Origin: Geomicrobium halophilum
Lineage (GTDB): Bacteria > Bacillota > Bacilli > Bacillales > Marinococcaceae
NCBI RefSeq assembly: GCF_014207655.1
Contig: NZ_JACHHJ010000001.1
Coordinates: forward strand, 1 to 64,000
Length of the DNA: 64,000 nt
Reading direction: 5' to 3'
Shown here: piece after piece, positions 45,112 to 54,291 of the stretch
How positions within the stretch are numbered: the first letter of the stretch is position 1
How the letters are laid out: each line of letters starts with the position of its first letter
Notes under the pieces: model-generated
Database searches by the model: none
Told to the model about the DNA's origin: nothing
The model's input: the letters and a program-made list of their open reading frames with translations, nothing else
Program-made: the position numbers and the translations under genes

Positions 45112-45278
45112 ATTATAATATTCATCCAACAAAGCTTGTATTCCACCTCAGTATCCCTTTAAAAGAAGCAGGAAAATGACTAAAGGTCGAGGGTAACTGA
45201 TTTCATAGTTGCTTACGCGCACTCATATCATAGTTCTGTAAAGAAAAAAGGAATACTTCTTTCAGGAGGGGTGATCAT

Positions 45279-45635
45279 TTGGGTAAAAATAGAGGATCGA
45301 ATAAAAGTAATAACCAAGAAAAGGATGAGGAAGAGCTTATCCGGATGTCCGAAGACTTCGTTTACTACGGTGCTGTGCTCAATACTCTTGCATCGGTATT
45401 GACACTAATCGGTTTAGATATTGCCCGGGAAGTAGATCGACGTGAGGATTCAGCAGAAGCTGAAGAAGTAGCAACAGGATTCGCAGCTGATTTCGAAGGT
45501 TCTGACGGTAACGTAGATCTCCCCAATCATCTTTATACCAACATCAAACAAATGAGAAATGAATTGGATCGGGTTAATTGGAAAGTAAAAATCCTGCAAG
45601 AACAATTGGATAAGTGGAATCAACCCCCATATTAA
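45279..45635 (+). CDS. Hypothetical protein with one likely membrane helix
   Basis: A 118-residue product starting with TTG after GGAGGGGTG. The N-terminus is polar and charged (GKNRGSNKSNNQEKDEEEL), a hydrophobic stretch YYGAVLNTLASVLTLIGL lies near residues 28-46, and the C-terminal half has a coiled-coil-like run NIKQMRNELDRVNWKVKILQEQLDKW. No family recognised. No partner gene in tight spacing. Confidence 0.6.
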   Translation: MGKNRGSNKSNNQEKDEEELIRMSEDFVYYGAVLNTLASVLTLIGLDIAREVDRREDSAEAEEVATGFAADFEGSDGNVDLPNHLYTNIKQMRNELDRVNWKVKILQEQLDKWNQPPY

Positions 45636-45869
45636 TGAAAGGAAAGGCCAATGCATACTCCTGCTTCCTAAAAAGTATGGAGCATAAAAGTCCAAGCCCT
45701 GAGTAACACCAGGTTTACACGGCAATTGAATCGTTGAATGAAGTAAGACTGTAGGAGTTAAAAGGGGAGAGGGGGTTACGTTCGTTTAACCTCTCCATCC
45801 AGTGGATCGTATACCCCTATGCTTTCTTTCTCTGCTAAAATAAGTGGAGAAAGAAGTAGGTGAATATAG

Positions 45870-46325
45870 ATGAAATCTTTAGCGATCATTCCTTGTGGAA
45901 ATAAAAAAATTTGGGATAAGAAAGAAGGAGTTGGCCCAGTGCCCGCCCAGGATGCTTATATTGGAACATTCCATAAATTATGCCGTGCCTATGCGGAGAA
46001 ATTCCATACTCATTGGGTCATTCTTTCTGCAAAACACGGCTATTTACAGGCAGAAGATACTGTCTCAAGCCCGTATAATTTATCATTCAGCCACAAGAGT
46101 GATGAGATTATTTCGATCAGAAGGTTATCTGAACAAATAAAGGATAAAGAATTGGACCAATTCCAGCTTCTCGTTGTACTTACAGGCAGAAAGTACAAAC
46201 CGATCGTAGAAAAGAGCTTTGGCACAGGTTATGAGATCCAGATGCCGCTTTTGGGCAGCCGTGGTATTGGAGAGATGCAACAAAAGCTGAAGCGGGCGCT
46301 AGAGGAAGGGCGACCGATATCCTGA
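45870..46325 (+). CDS. DUF6884 family protein
   Basis: A 151-residue soluble protein. The start MKSLAIIPCGNKKIWDKKEG, the middle FHTHWVILSAKHGYLQAEDTVSSPYNLSF and LLVVLTGRKYKPIVEK match a DUF6884 pattern with conserved Cys (IPCG) and the SAKHG motif. The fold may be related to nucleotide-binding enzymes, but the activity is unknown to me. AGAAGTAGGTGA precedes ATG 45870. It stands alone in the accessory region. Confidence 0.7.
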   Translation: MKSLAIIPCGNKKIWDKKEGVGPVPAQDAYIGTFHKLCRAYAEKFHTHWVILSAKHGYLQAEDTVSSPYNLSFSHKSDEIISIRRLSEQIKDKELDQFQLLVVLTGRKYKPIVEKSFGTGYEIQMPLLGSRGIGEMQQKLKRALEEGRPIS

Positions 46326-46361
46326 GTTTATTCTTGGCGGCTGATAGTGATATACTGGATA

Positions 46362-46375
46362 AGTAAGCGTTTACC
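46362..46375 (+). promoter_or_regulatory. cre-like site before the acyl-CoA ligase gene
   Basis: AGTAAGCGTTTACC matches the CcpA cre consensus at 12 of 14 positions, with the central GTAAGCGTTTAC intact. It lies just downstream of a TATACT -10-like element (46351-46356), a position where CcpA would block transcription. Confidence 0.55.
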
Positions 46376-46395
46376 TTAATGGAAGGGGAGGTTTG

Positions 46396-47943
46396 ATGAG
46401 TATTACGCTAGGGAAATTATTCGAATTATCTGTCGAGAAGTTCTCGACGAAGGAAGCTTTATATGATGCCCGGTTGGATCAACGATGGACATTTAAAGAG
46501 TGGGATGACGAAATCAATCGATTGGCTGAAACATTAAGGATTCATGGTATTGAAAAGGGAGATCGTGTCTCGACCATTTTATTCAATACAAGCGAATTTG
46601 CCCATGCCTATTTTGCCTGTGCAAAATTAGGAGCTGTTTTTAATCCGATTAATTTTCGGTTATCGGAAAAAGAAATCGAATATATTATACGTGATGCCGC
46701 TCCAAAAATTGTGCTGTTTGAACAGGCGGTGGAAAAGGGAATACAGCCAGTTGTAGAACGACACCCAAACATCAAGTTTTGGTCCATTGATCATCAACCC
46801 GTTTACGCAGATTATTATTATGATCAAGTGAAAAATACAAAAGTGGTTCGACCTAAGTTAGAAGAAATACATGAAGATGATGTGTATGCTGTGATGTATA
46901 CAAGCGGCACAACGGGGAAGCCAAAAGGGGTTATACACACGCATCGAGATATGGTTGATCAAAGCTTAATTCTTATGGCGTCCCAGCGGTTATCATCAAA
47001 TGATCGGGGTCTTTCGGTTGCCCCTATGTTTCATTGCGCAGAACTCCATTGTGCGTTTTTACCCCGCGTCCATGTAGGAGCATCGAATGTTATCCTGCAT
47101 CATTTTGAGCCGCATGCTACTTTAGAGATCCTTAAGAAGGAGAGGATTACGGCATTTTTTGCTGCCCCGACGATGTGGAATATGATGTTGCAAGAAGATC
47201 GATCTTCCTTTACGCTCCCTTCTTTAAGGCTAGGTTTGTACGGAGGAGCGCCCATGGCTCCAGCTTTAGTTCAAAAGGTAAAACAACAATTCAACGTAGA
47301 TTTAATTCAGGCTTATGGAATGACAGAGATGGGTCCTGCGATTACCGTTCTTTTTGAAGGTGAGCAAATGTCTAAAGCAGGATCTGCGGGAAAGCCGCTT
47401 TTAAATCATGAGGTGCGGATTGCCCGCATGCAAGAGGAGGGGAGAACAGATCCGGGCCATCTCGCAGACGCCGGGGAGTTGGGAGAAATTATTGTGAGTG
47501 GTCCGAGTATGATGAAAGAATATTTTAACAATCCTGAAGCTACGAGGGAAGTATTACGGAATGGGTGGTACTTTTCAGGAGATATAGGTTATATGGATGA
47601 AGAAGGATTTCTATACGTGAATGATCGCATTAAAGACATGATTATTAGCGGTGGAGAAAATATTTATTCCCGTGAGGTAGAAGATGCTTTATTTGAACAT
47701 CCGGAAGTGTTGGATGCGGCTGTTATTGGTATCCCTGATGAGAAATGGGGGGAGAAGGTGACTGCTTTTATCGTGAAAAAATCAGAAGGGATCACCGCGG
47801 GAGAATTAGAGGAATTCTGTTTAGAAAGCGACCGTCTTGCAAATTATAAACGCCCGCGGCAATTTAAATTTGTCAATGATCTTCCCCGTAATGCATCAGG
47901 CAAGTTGCAAAAATATTTATTGCGAGATCAGGTAAAAGGATAA
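46396..47943 (+). CDS. Acyl-CoA synthetase, AMP-binding (fatty acid-CoA ligase type)
   Basis: Activates a carboxylic acid to its CoA ester via an acyl-adenylate. The AMP-binding signature YTSGTTGKPKG is intact, as are AYGMTEMGPAITVL, the hinge region YFSGDIGYMDEEGFLYVNDRIKDMIISGGENIYSREVED and the C-terminal catalytic lysine in LPRNASGKLQKYLLR. At 515 residues it fits medium/long-chain fatty acyl-CoA ligases. ATG 46396 lies four bases after GAAGGGGAGG. The cre-like site suggests glucose repression, consistent with beta-oxidation. Chain length cannot be deduced. Confidence 0.9.
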   Translation: MSITLGKLFELSVEKFSTKEALYDARLDQRWTFKEWDDEINRLAETLRIHGIEKGDRVSTILFNTSEFAHAYFACAKLGAVFNPINFRLSEKEIEYIIRDAAPKIVLFEQAVEKGIQPVVERHPNIKFWSIDHQPVYADYYYDQVKNTKVVRPKLEEIHEDDVYAVMYTSGTTGKPKGVIHTHRDMVDQSLILMASQRLSSNDRGLSVAPMFHCAELHCAFLPRVHVGASNVILHHFEPHATLEILKKERITAFFAAPTMWNMMLQEDRSSFTLPSLRLGLYGGAPMAPALVQKVKQQFNVDLIQAYGMTEMGPAITVLFEGEQMSKAGSAGKPLLNHEVRIARMQEEGRTDPGHLADAGELGEIIVSGPSMMKEYFNNPEATREVLRNGWYFSGDIGYMDEEGFLYVNDRIKDMIISGGENIYSREVEDALFEHPEVLDAAVIGIPDEKWGEKVTAFIVKKSEGITAGELEEFCLESDRLANYKRPRQFKFVNDLPRNASGKLQKYLLRDQVKG

Positions 47944-48065
47944 TAGGTGTCTATCATCTGTCCAATAACTACTATCGGCAAAATATTCAATAATTTTAGC
48001 TTCAGTACCATTTAACGTATGAACAGTATACAAGGAAGAGAAGTAGTTGCTCCATGGATAAACAA

Positions 48066-48097
48066 ACAAGCCCTCTATTTCCGAGTGGAGGGCTTGT
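48066..48097. terminator. Bidirectional terminator between convergent genes
   Basis: ACAAGCCCTC (48066-48075) pairs perfectly with GAGGGCTTGT (48088-48097). Short T-rich stretches lie on both sides, so it can serve both the acyl-CoA ligase and the aldo/keto reductase genes. Confidence 0.8.
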
Positions 48098-48107
48098 TTA
48101 GCGGTGC

Positions 48108-49049
48108 TTACTGTAAAATGTTTTCAATCCTATCTAGTGTTGAAGTAGATAATTTTATCCCACTGGCTTTTACATTTTCTTCCACTTGTTCTGGCCGGCT
48201 GGCACCGATAAGTGCACTGGAGATATTATTTTGACGTAAAATCCAGGCGATGGCCAGTTGTGACAAGGAGAGCTCTTCATCATCGGCTACTTGTTGTAAT
48301 TCTGCCACGCGATCAAGTGATTCGTCATTGAGAAAGCGGGAGATAATATTATAATTTTCAGCTGCTCGGCTGTCTGATGGAATGTCCGCTCCTTTTTTGT
48401 ATTTTCCGCTTAAAACACCTTGAGCTAGCGGGGAGAAGACGACTTGGCCGATACCGTGTTGCTTCCCTTGCGGGATAATCTCTTTTTCAATGTAACGATT
48501 CAGCATGTTATAGACCGGTTGGTTAACGACCAGGCGATCGAGTAAGCGTTTATCAGCGATGTGTAACGCTTCAGCGATTTGCGCCGGTGACCATTCGCTT
48601 ACCCCGATGTATAGTACCTTTCCTTGTCGTACAAGGTCATCCAACGCACGTAGCGTCTCTCCCAAAGGTGTATCGGGGTCAAAACGGTGACAGTAGTATA
48701 AGTCTACATAGTCGAGCCCTAACCGTTTTAAACTTGCATTGCACTGTTCCATAATATGTTTACGTGAAAGCCCGCGGTCATTTGGTCCCTCTCCCATGGG
48801 ATTAAACACTTTCGTTGCAAGTACGTAAGATTCACGAGGGTATTGACGCAACGCTTCACCGACTACTTTTTCTGCTTCCCCGCGCCGATATACGTTGGCA
48901 GTATCGAAAAAATTTATGCCGAGATCATATGCTTTGTGAATGGACTGCATGGCCGCGTCTTTAGCGACATATCCGCCATAGGTGAGCCAGCTTCCAAGAC
49001 TGATTTCACTAACTTTAACGCCGGTATTTCCTAAAAAGCGATATTCCAA
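48108..49049 (-). CDS. Aldo/keto reductase (K+ channel beta-subunit/YghZ-like group)
   Basis: NADPH-dependent oxidoreductase with a TIM-barrel fold. The start EYRFLGNTGVKVSEISLGSWLTYGG, NFFDTANVYRRGEAEKVVGEAL, VLATKVFNPMGEGPNDRGLSRKHI and YVDLYYCHRFDPDTPLGETLRALDDLV include the Asp-Tyr-Lys-His catalytic set and mark the group related to KvBeta. TTG 49049 lies seven bases after AAGGAGG, giving 313 residues. Substrate is probably a small aldehyde or glyceraldehyde-type compound; unproven. Confidence 0.9.
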   Translation of the reverse strand: MEYRFLGNTGVKVSEISLGSWLTYGGYVAKDAAMQSIHKAYDLGINFFDTANVYRRGEAEKVVGEALRQYPRESYVLATKVFNPMGEGPNDRGLSRKHIMEQCNASLKRLGLDYVDLYYCHRFDPDTPLGETLRALDDLVRQGKVLYIGVSEWSPAQIAEALHIADKRLLDRLVVNQPVYNMLNRYIEKEIIPQGKQHGIGQVVFSPLAQGVLSGKYKKGADIPSDSRAAENYNIISRFLNDESLDRVAELQQVADDEELSLSQLAIAWILRQNNISSALIGASRPEQVEENVKASGIKLSTSTLDRIENILQ

Positions 49050-49224
49050 TGCCAATCCTCCTTCTCTCATAATTTTTCTGTATTAAGTTATATGTTCCCT
49101 TTGGTCCCGATGTCTAAACACTTGAAGAAATTTCGAAAGGATTTTCAATTCGTTATTATAGACCCAATTATGGTAAAATGTGAAAGTGATCTTGTACGGT
49201 GCGAGAAGGGTGCGTTGAATTTAA

Positions 49225-50847
49225 ATGGCAGATGCGAAACTCGTTCGAGGGACCATGTTGCTCACAGGCGCAACGATGACGTCCAGAATCCTCGGACTCC
49301 TTTACATATTTCCGTTTACATTACTTGTCGGGCAGCAAGGGAATGCTCTCTATCAATATGGGTATCTTCCTTATACGATTCTATTAAGTTTGGCCACGCT
49401 TGGAGTGCCCATGGCTGTATCTAAATTTGTCTCGAAGTATAATGCATTAGGTGATTATAGAACTGGGCAACGTTTGCTTCGCTCTGGCGTCGTTTTTATG
49501 ACCATTACCGGTTTCATTACGTTTCTTCTTCTTTTTCTATTGGCTCCGGTCATTGCGGGATGGGTGCTTCCGAGTGATGGAGATCCTTCAGGCAATAGCC
49601 ACGGTGATGTCGTTTTTACGATTCGAATGGTAAGCTTTGCATTGTTGATTATTCCGGGAATGGCTGTGTTTAGGGGCTATTTTCAAGGGTTTCAATCCAT
49701 GGGGCCGACGGCGGTTTCACAGGTCATCGAACAAATCGTACGCATCTTGTTTATCCTTGCTACATCGTTTTTAATCATTCAAGTGCTCGATGGTTCTTTA
49801 GGGTTGGCCGTCGGCTTGGCAACATTCGGTGCTTTCGCTGGCGGTTTAAGCTCATTACTGGTTCTTCTTTACTTTTGGAAGAAAAGAAAAGCAGGAATTC
49901 AAGAGAAGATAAGCGAAAGTAATAAAGACCACCAATTATCGCTTATGACCATGTACAAAGAGTTGATCATTTATGCGTTGCCGCTATCATTTGTCGGACT
50001 TGCCATTCCTCTTTTTCAGGCGATTGATCTATTTACGTTTAATGATGCCATGAGCTCGTATGGTGTAAACGCTGGTGAAGCGGAAACTGCATATGGGGTG
50101 TTTTCCCGCACGACGCACGCGTTAATCATGATCCCGGTAGCCATTGCAACCGCGATGGCTGTGAATTTGATTCCGGCGATTACACAGGCGAATACAAACA
50201 ACGATGTGGAAAAAATGCATAGTTACATGACGAAGACTTTTCAGCTTATTCTTTTTTTCACGATACCTGCAGCCGTTGGTTTGACAGTATTGTCAACACC
50301 AGCTTTCGCTTCCTTATACGGACTTGAGGATGTAGGGGTTGGGAGCATGGTTTTAGGTTATTACGCCCCAGCTGCTATTTTATTCTCAATCTTTACCGTC
50401 ACCGCCGCGATGCTGCAAGGGATGAATCGTCAAAAGCATGCAATCATTGGACTTTGTATCGGCCTTTTCTGTAAGCTCGTTCTTAATTTCGGGCTGATTA
50501 GTAGTTTCGGGGTTCTTGGCGGGGTCCTGGCTACAATTCTCGGATATATCGCTGCGGTCGGCTTTAACATTTGGGCAGTTGGTACATTTGCCTCCTATCA
50601 ATATACGCATATTGGGAAGTTTGCCGCCAAAATTACAGGGTTCACAGCGATTATGGGGATGGCCGTCTGGATTGTTCGCGAAGGAGGAAGCGTCGTTTTT
50701 AATACCTCCGCACAGAGCGGATTTGTGGCGATTCTAGTATTTGGCGTGCTTACCGGCCTATTGATTTATTTGATCCTGGCCATTCGAACTGGGGTAGCCG
50801 AGCAGGTACTTGGCAACCGCTTTAGCTTTTTGAAAACAAGAAAATAA
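49225..50847 (+). CDS. ytgP: Lipid II flippase of the MOP superfamily (YtgP/MurJ-like)
   Basis: A 540-residue membrane protein with about 14 hydrophobic segments, belonging to the MviN/MATE-like polysaccharide exporters. It begins MADAKLVRGTMLLTGATMTSRILGLLYIFPFTLLVGQQGNALYQYGY, as YtgP proteins do. YtgP of B. subtilis is the MurJ-type lipid II flippase, partly redundant with Amj. ATG 49225 has only a weak upstream site (GAAGGGTG). The next gene encodes an FtsW/RodA protein, so lipid II export and polymerisation functions are side by side. Confidence 0.9.
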   Translation: MADAKLVRGTMLLTGATMTSRILGLLYIFPFTLLVGQQGNALYQYGYLPYTILLSLATLGVPMAVSKFVSKYNALGDYRTGQRLLRSGVVFMTITGFITFLLLFLLAPVIAGWVLPSDGDPSGNSHGDVVFTIRMVSFALLIIPGMAVFRGYFQGFQSMGPTAVSQVIEQIVRILFILATSFLIIQVLDGSLGLAVGLATFGAFAGGLSSLLVLLYFWKKRKAGIQEKISESNKDHQLSLMTMYKELIIYALPLSFVGLAIPLFQAIDLFTFNDAMSSYGVNAGEAETAYGVFSRTTHALIMIPVAIATAMAVNLIPAITQANTNNDVEKMHSYMTKTFQLILFFTIPAAVGLTVLSTPAFASLYGLEDVGVGSMVLGYYAPAAILFSIFTVTAAMLQGMNRQKHAIIGLCIGLFCKLVLNFGLISSFGVLGGVLATILGYIAAVGFNIWAVGTFASYQYTHIGKFAAKITGFTAIMGMAVWIVREGGSVVFNTSAQSGFVAILVFGVLTGLLIYLILAIRTGVAEQVLGNRFSFLKTRK

Positions 50848-50932
50848 TACAGGCTTTTCGTATGTTTTACTAGATGCTAGACCATGGTAAAATAAGAAAG
50901 TCTCTACCAGAAAAAGAAAGTGGGTGCATAAC

Positions 50933-52117
50933 GTGATAGAAAGGTTTAAAGCCTTTGATTGGATTTTAATTTCAGCCGTATTTGCGTTAGCGTTGTTTGG
51001 CTTAATCATGGTATACAGCGCGAGCTACCCACTTGCGATTGATAATGATGGTATTGATTCACCGGCTTACTACATTGCACGTCAAGTGATGTATTTTGGG
51101 CTAGGGATCATCATCTTTGCAGTGCTGATGAATTTTCGTTATCAGTTTTACAAGAAGATCAGCCCTTATATTATTGGCGTATCAGTCATTCTTCTTGTTC
51201 TCGTCTTACTTTTCGGCACCGAGGTTAATGAGGCCACCCGTTGGTTAAATATAGGGGGCATAAGCATTCAACCCTCAGAACTCGTGAAACTCGGTGTGAT
51301 TGTGTACCTTGCACAAGTCTATTCGCAAAAACAAAAATATATCGATCGTTTCGCTAAGGGTGTGGTCCCGCCATTGATTGTCGTTGTATTTTTGTTTGCT
51401 CTTATATTGCTGCAGCCAGACTTAGGAACAGCAACGATGATGCTGCTCGTCACCGGGATCATTATTTTCTTATCAGGGGCGCGTTTTAGGCACCTGGCTG
51501 TTCTTGGAGCGCTGTCTGCTTCTGTCGTATTGGTCCTCGTCTTTCAGGCTGAATATCGTTTGAATCGTTTACTTGCTTTCCAAGATCCCTTTGCCTACGA
51601 AGATAGTTTTGGGTTACAACTGATTCAGTCGTACATATCGATTGCAAACGGAGGCCTGACAGGCACAGGTTTTGGGCAAAGCATTCAAAAGCTTGGATAT
51701 TTGCCAGAACCTCATAACGACTTTATTTTAGCGGTGATTGCTGAAGAAACAGGTTGGATTGGGATTGGCTTTGTTATTTTCTGCTTTCTCATCATCGGCT
51801 TTAGAGGCGTGTTAATTGGAGCCCGATGTAAAAACTTATTCGGTTCCCTGCTCGCCTATGGCATTGTTTTTCAGCTGTTATTTCAGTTCATATTTAATGC
51901 TGGAGCCGTAAGCGGAATGCTGCCAATAACAGGAATCCCCCTTCCTTTTATCAGCTACGGGGGAACTTCGTTAATCGTCTCTCTCGCCGGGGCGGCGATT
52001 CTGGCTAATATATCAAGGCAAAATTATAAAGAAAAAGAAAGATCACAAGCCAATGAATCGGTAGGGAAAGACAACGTAACAAATGTTGTTCCCGCCCGAA
52101 AGTTAGGTCATTCTTAA
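50933..52117 (+). CDS. FtsW/RodA/SpoVE family peptidoglycan glycosyltransferase
   Basis: SEDS-family polymerase with ten hydrophobic segments, 394 residues. Conserved stretches are MVYSAS near the N-terminus, NEATRWLNIGGISIQPSELVKLGVIVYLA, LLQPDLGTATMMLLVTGIIIFLSGA, GTGFGQSIQKLGYLPEPHNDFILAVIAEETGWIG with the catalytic-region Asp and Glu, and GIPLPFISYGGTSLIVSL. I chose GTG 50933 after AAAGTGGG; GTG 50924 is also possible. Which member (FtsW, RodA or SpoVE) cannot be settled here. Neighbouring ytgP supplies its substrate lipid II. Confidence 0.9.
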   Translation: MIERFKAFDWILISAVFALALFGLIMVYSASYPLAIDNDGIDSPAYYIARQVMYFGLGIIIFAVLMNFRYQFYKKISPYIIGVSVILLVLVLLFGTEVNEATRWLNIGGISIQPSELVKLGVIVYLAQVYSQKQKYIDRFAKGVVPPLIVVVFLFALILLQPDLGTATMMLLVTGIIIFLSGARFRHLAVLGALSASVVLVLVFQAEYRLNRLLAFQDPFAYEDSFGLQLIQSYISIANGGLTGTGFGQSIQKLGYLPEPHNDFILAVIAEETGWIGIGFVIFCFLIIGFRGVLIGARCKNLFGSLLAYGIVFQLLFQFIFNAGAVSGMLPITGIPLPFISYGGTSLIVSLAGAAILANISRQNYKEKERSQANESVGKDNVTNVVPARKLGHS

Positions 52118-52120
52118 AGG

Positions 52121-52150
52121 GACGCCCGTGCTACCATTAGCGCGGGCGTC
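52121..52150 (+). terminator. Hairpin after the FtsW/RodA gene
   Basis: GACGCCCG pairs with CGGGCGTC and the stem extends through a G-U pair to GCT/AGC, twelve pairs in all, starting four bases after the stop. No T-run follows, so termination may be weak. Confidence 0.55.
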
Positions 52151-52183
52151 AATCATTCGAATATAAAGAAGGAGATATTCGAG

Positions 52184-52738
52184 ATGGGAAGCGATGAGAT
52201 CCCTTTTAATATGAGTGTACACTTTGATGCTCGTTTAAAAGAGGTTCCCGACGATGAAGAGCAAATGAAAAAGGGTATTTCTTTTTTAAAAGAGAAGGTT
52301 GTAGACGAGAACCATCCCAAATTAGCAGGATTGCTCGGTGTGTATTCCCGAATCTTAGGGAATTTACAGGAAGCTGAATGGTATCTTAATGAATCTATTG
52401 AAATGTACAGGGATAACCATAATAAAAGGGGGCTGGTGGCGAATAAACTAAGACTTGCTCATGTCTTTCAATGGAAGGAAAATTATTATCAAGCGGATAC
52501 ATTATTCAAAGAGGTAATGATTGAAATAAAACAGGATTCGGCTCTGAAAGATGTTTATCTTGATTTCGCCTACCAACATTATGGAAAAAGTAAATTTGAT
52601 CAGGAAGATTATCATGAGGCGTTAGAGCTGTTCCAACAAGCACTTACGATCAGGCGTAAGAAAGGGGATTATGGTTTAATACAGTCAACACAACAGGCGA
52701 TCTTACAAACGAAAGAGTGCCTGCAATCCGGTCAATAG
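52184..52738 (+). CDS. Tetratricopeptide-repeat protein
   Basis: A 184-residue soluble protein. TPR-like helices can be seen in GLLGVYSRILGNLQEAEWYLNESIEMY, NKLRLAHVFQWKENYYQADTLFKEVM and FAYQHYGKSKFDQEDYHEALELFQQALTIRR, so three to four repeats are present. Role unknown; TPR proteins act as adaptors. AGAAGGAGATATTCGAG precedes ATG 52184 and the next gene begins 12 bases after its stop, indicating an operon with the Rossmann and pseudouridine synthase genes. Confidence 0.8.
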   Translation: MGSDEIPFNMSVHFDARLKEVPDDEEQMKKGISFLKEKVVDENHPKLAGLLGVYSRILGNLQEAEWYLNESIEMYRDNHNKRGLVANKLRLAHVFQWKENYYQADTLFKEVMIEIKQDSALKDVYLDFAYQHYGKSKFDQEDYHEALELFQQALTIRRKKGDYGLIQSTQQAILQTKECLQSGQ

Positions 52739-52750
52739 GGAGGGAACGTC

Positions 52751-53416
52751 ATGCTGATTATCGGGTATGGAAAACTTGGCCGTGCCATGATTAGCCGGAT
52801 AGCAACAAAGAATACAACCGTTGATGTTTTTAACCGTACAAAGGCAGCGGTGGATGGAGATCCTCTTTGCAACTATGTTCCTCCGGAGGATTTTCACCGC
52901 TATTCTAAGGTGTTGATTGCCTTACCGGCACAAGCCTATGATGATTTTTTTATACGTTGGAATGGATACTTTTCCGAGGGTACATGCTTCTTTTATTGTG
53001 CGACCAACGTGATGAAGGAAGATATGGATACGTATATGAAGGATCGATATACCGCTGCTCCTTGTAAATTAGCGGGACATGCTACGATGCTACAAACGAT
53101 GGGGGAAGGAGCTTTTGTTTTTGAAAATGACCAACGTCGTACCCAGTTTCAACAGTGGTGCGGTGATGCACTTAAAACGATGGTTGCTGATGAAAGGGAT
53201 GTCCAGAAGGCAAATCGAATAGCGACTGAAGAAAGTTTACGGGCGCTTTTGCATATGGAAGAGCGGTTACAACAGGAACATGTGTCTGCTGATTTAATGG
53301 GAACAGTGAGCGCAAGTATCCCGGGTGGTATTGCCTACGCCCACAAATATCAACAGCACGGTCATTTTGCACGCGATCTTTTACAGAAATGGAAAGGAGG
53401 AAGCGTTGATGAGTGA
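52751..53416 (+). CDS. NAD(P)-binding Rossmann-fold protein, pyrroline-5-carboxylate reductase-like
   Basis: A 221-residue product whose N-terminus LIIGYGKLGRAMISRI is a dinucleotide-binding motif, followed by VFNRTKAAV and VLIALPAQAYDDFFIRW, as in the NADP oxidoreductase group near ProC and F420-dependent enzymes. The C-terminal half is helical, with ANRIATEESLRALLHMEERL. No substrate is evident. AGGGAGGG precedes ATG 52751. The end overlaps the next gene by 8 bases, so the two are coupled. Confidence 0.72.
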   Translation: MLIIGYGKLGRAMISRIATKNTTVDVFNRTKAAVDGDPLCNYVPPEDFHRYSKVLIALPAQAYDDFFIRWNGYFSEGTCFFYCATNVMKEDMDTYMKDRYTAAPCKLAGHATMLQTMGEGAFVFENDQRRTQFQQWCGDALKTMVADERDVQKANRIATEESLRALLHMEERLQQEHVSADLMGTVSASIPGGIAYAHKYQQHGHFARDLLQKWKGGSVDE

Positions 53417-54173
53417 ACAATGGCGCATCGATAAATGGCTTGCAGCCGCTGGTGTGGGATCCCGGAAAGATGTAAAAAAAATATTGAAGAAAAAAGCCGT
53501 GCAAGTGAACGGCACAACGATTACGGATGCTGCAGTAAAAATAAACGTAGATGAAGACAAAATCACAGTGAATGGAAGTGATATTCATTACCATCCCGGC
53601 CCCGTTTATTACATGATGAATAAAAGAAAGGGAAGGATAAGCGCAACTTCGGATGATCAGCATACGACGGTGCTTGATGATATTGACTCGGGAGATAAAA
53701 ATGAGGGGCTTTTTCCAGTTGGCCGGTTGGATAAGGATACGAGCGGTTTACTATTGTTGACAACAGATGGCACTTGGGCTCACCAGTTGACGACCCCTAA
53801 CTTAGGGATAGAGAAACAGTATGAAGCTTGGTTAGATGAAAAACCGAGCACAGAGGATCTTCATAAGGTGGGTGAAGGCTTGCAGTTAAAAGACGGGACG
53901 CAAACAAAACCTGCAGAAATTGGCGAGGGGAAACAAGAGGAGGAAGGGTACAGCCTGATGATTACCGTTACCGAGGGCAAGTACCATCAAGTGAAGCGGA
54001 TGTTCGGTGCCATTGGCCGCCACGTAAGAGGGCTCAAACGTGTACGCATGAGTGATGTGGCACTGGATCCAGCCCTTGCAGAAGGAGAGTACCGGGCACT
54101 CACGGCGGAGGAACTCGAGGCCATTGACCTTGATCTGAACAGTAAGAAAAACACTTTATCCACAAATAAATAG
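53409..54173 (+). CDS. rRNA pseudouridine synthase (RluB/RsuA family, YtzG-like)
   Basis: Makes pseudouridine in ribosomal RNA. The N-terminal S4 RNA-binding domain is RIDKWLAAAGVGSRKDVKKILKKKAVQVNGTTI; the catalytic domain has GRLDKDTSGLLLLTTDG with the essential Asp and VTEGKYHQVKRMFGAIGRHVRGLKRVRMSDV. At 254 residues it fits RsuA-type enzymes. ATG 53409 follows AAAGGAGG; the 28 upstream in-frame codons belong to the preceding gene region. The nearby ytzE supports the B. subtilis ytzG assignment. Confidence 0.92.
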   Translation: MSEQWRIDKWLAAAGVGSRKDVKKILKKKAVQVNGTTITDAAVKINVDEDKITVNGSDIHYHPGPVYYMMNKRKGRISATSDDQHTTVLDDIDSGDKNEGLFPVGRLDKDTSGLLLLTTDGTWAHQLTTPNLGIEKQYEAWLDEKPSTEDLHKVGEGLQLKDGTQTKPAEIGEGKQEEEGYSLMITVTEGKYHQVKRMFGAIGRHVRGLKRVRMSDVALDPALAEGEYRALTAEELEAIDLDLNSKKNTLSTNK

Positions 54174-54250
54174 CGATAGGCCGCAAGAAAAAGCTTTGCA
54201 GTATAATGGGTAGGGCAAATAACTTCTGTGACCCGATCAGCAGCTTTGTC

Positions 54251-54280
54251 AAAAAAAATACCAGCCGCATGGCTGGTTTA
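54251..54280 (-). terminator. Terminator of ytzE
   Basis: On the minus strand AAACCAGCC, a four-base loop and GGCTGG are followed by TATTTTTTTT. It lies 12 bases after the ytzE stop. Confidence 0.85.
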
Positions 54281-54291
54281 TCTTTCGTTAT

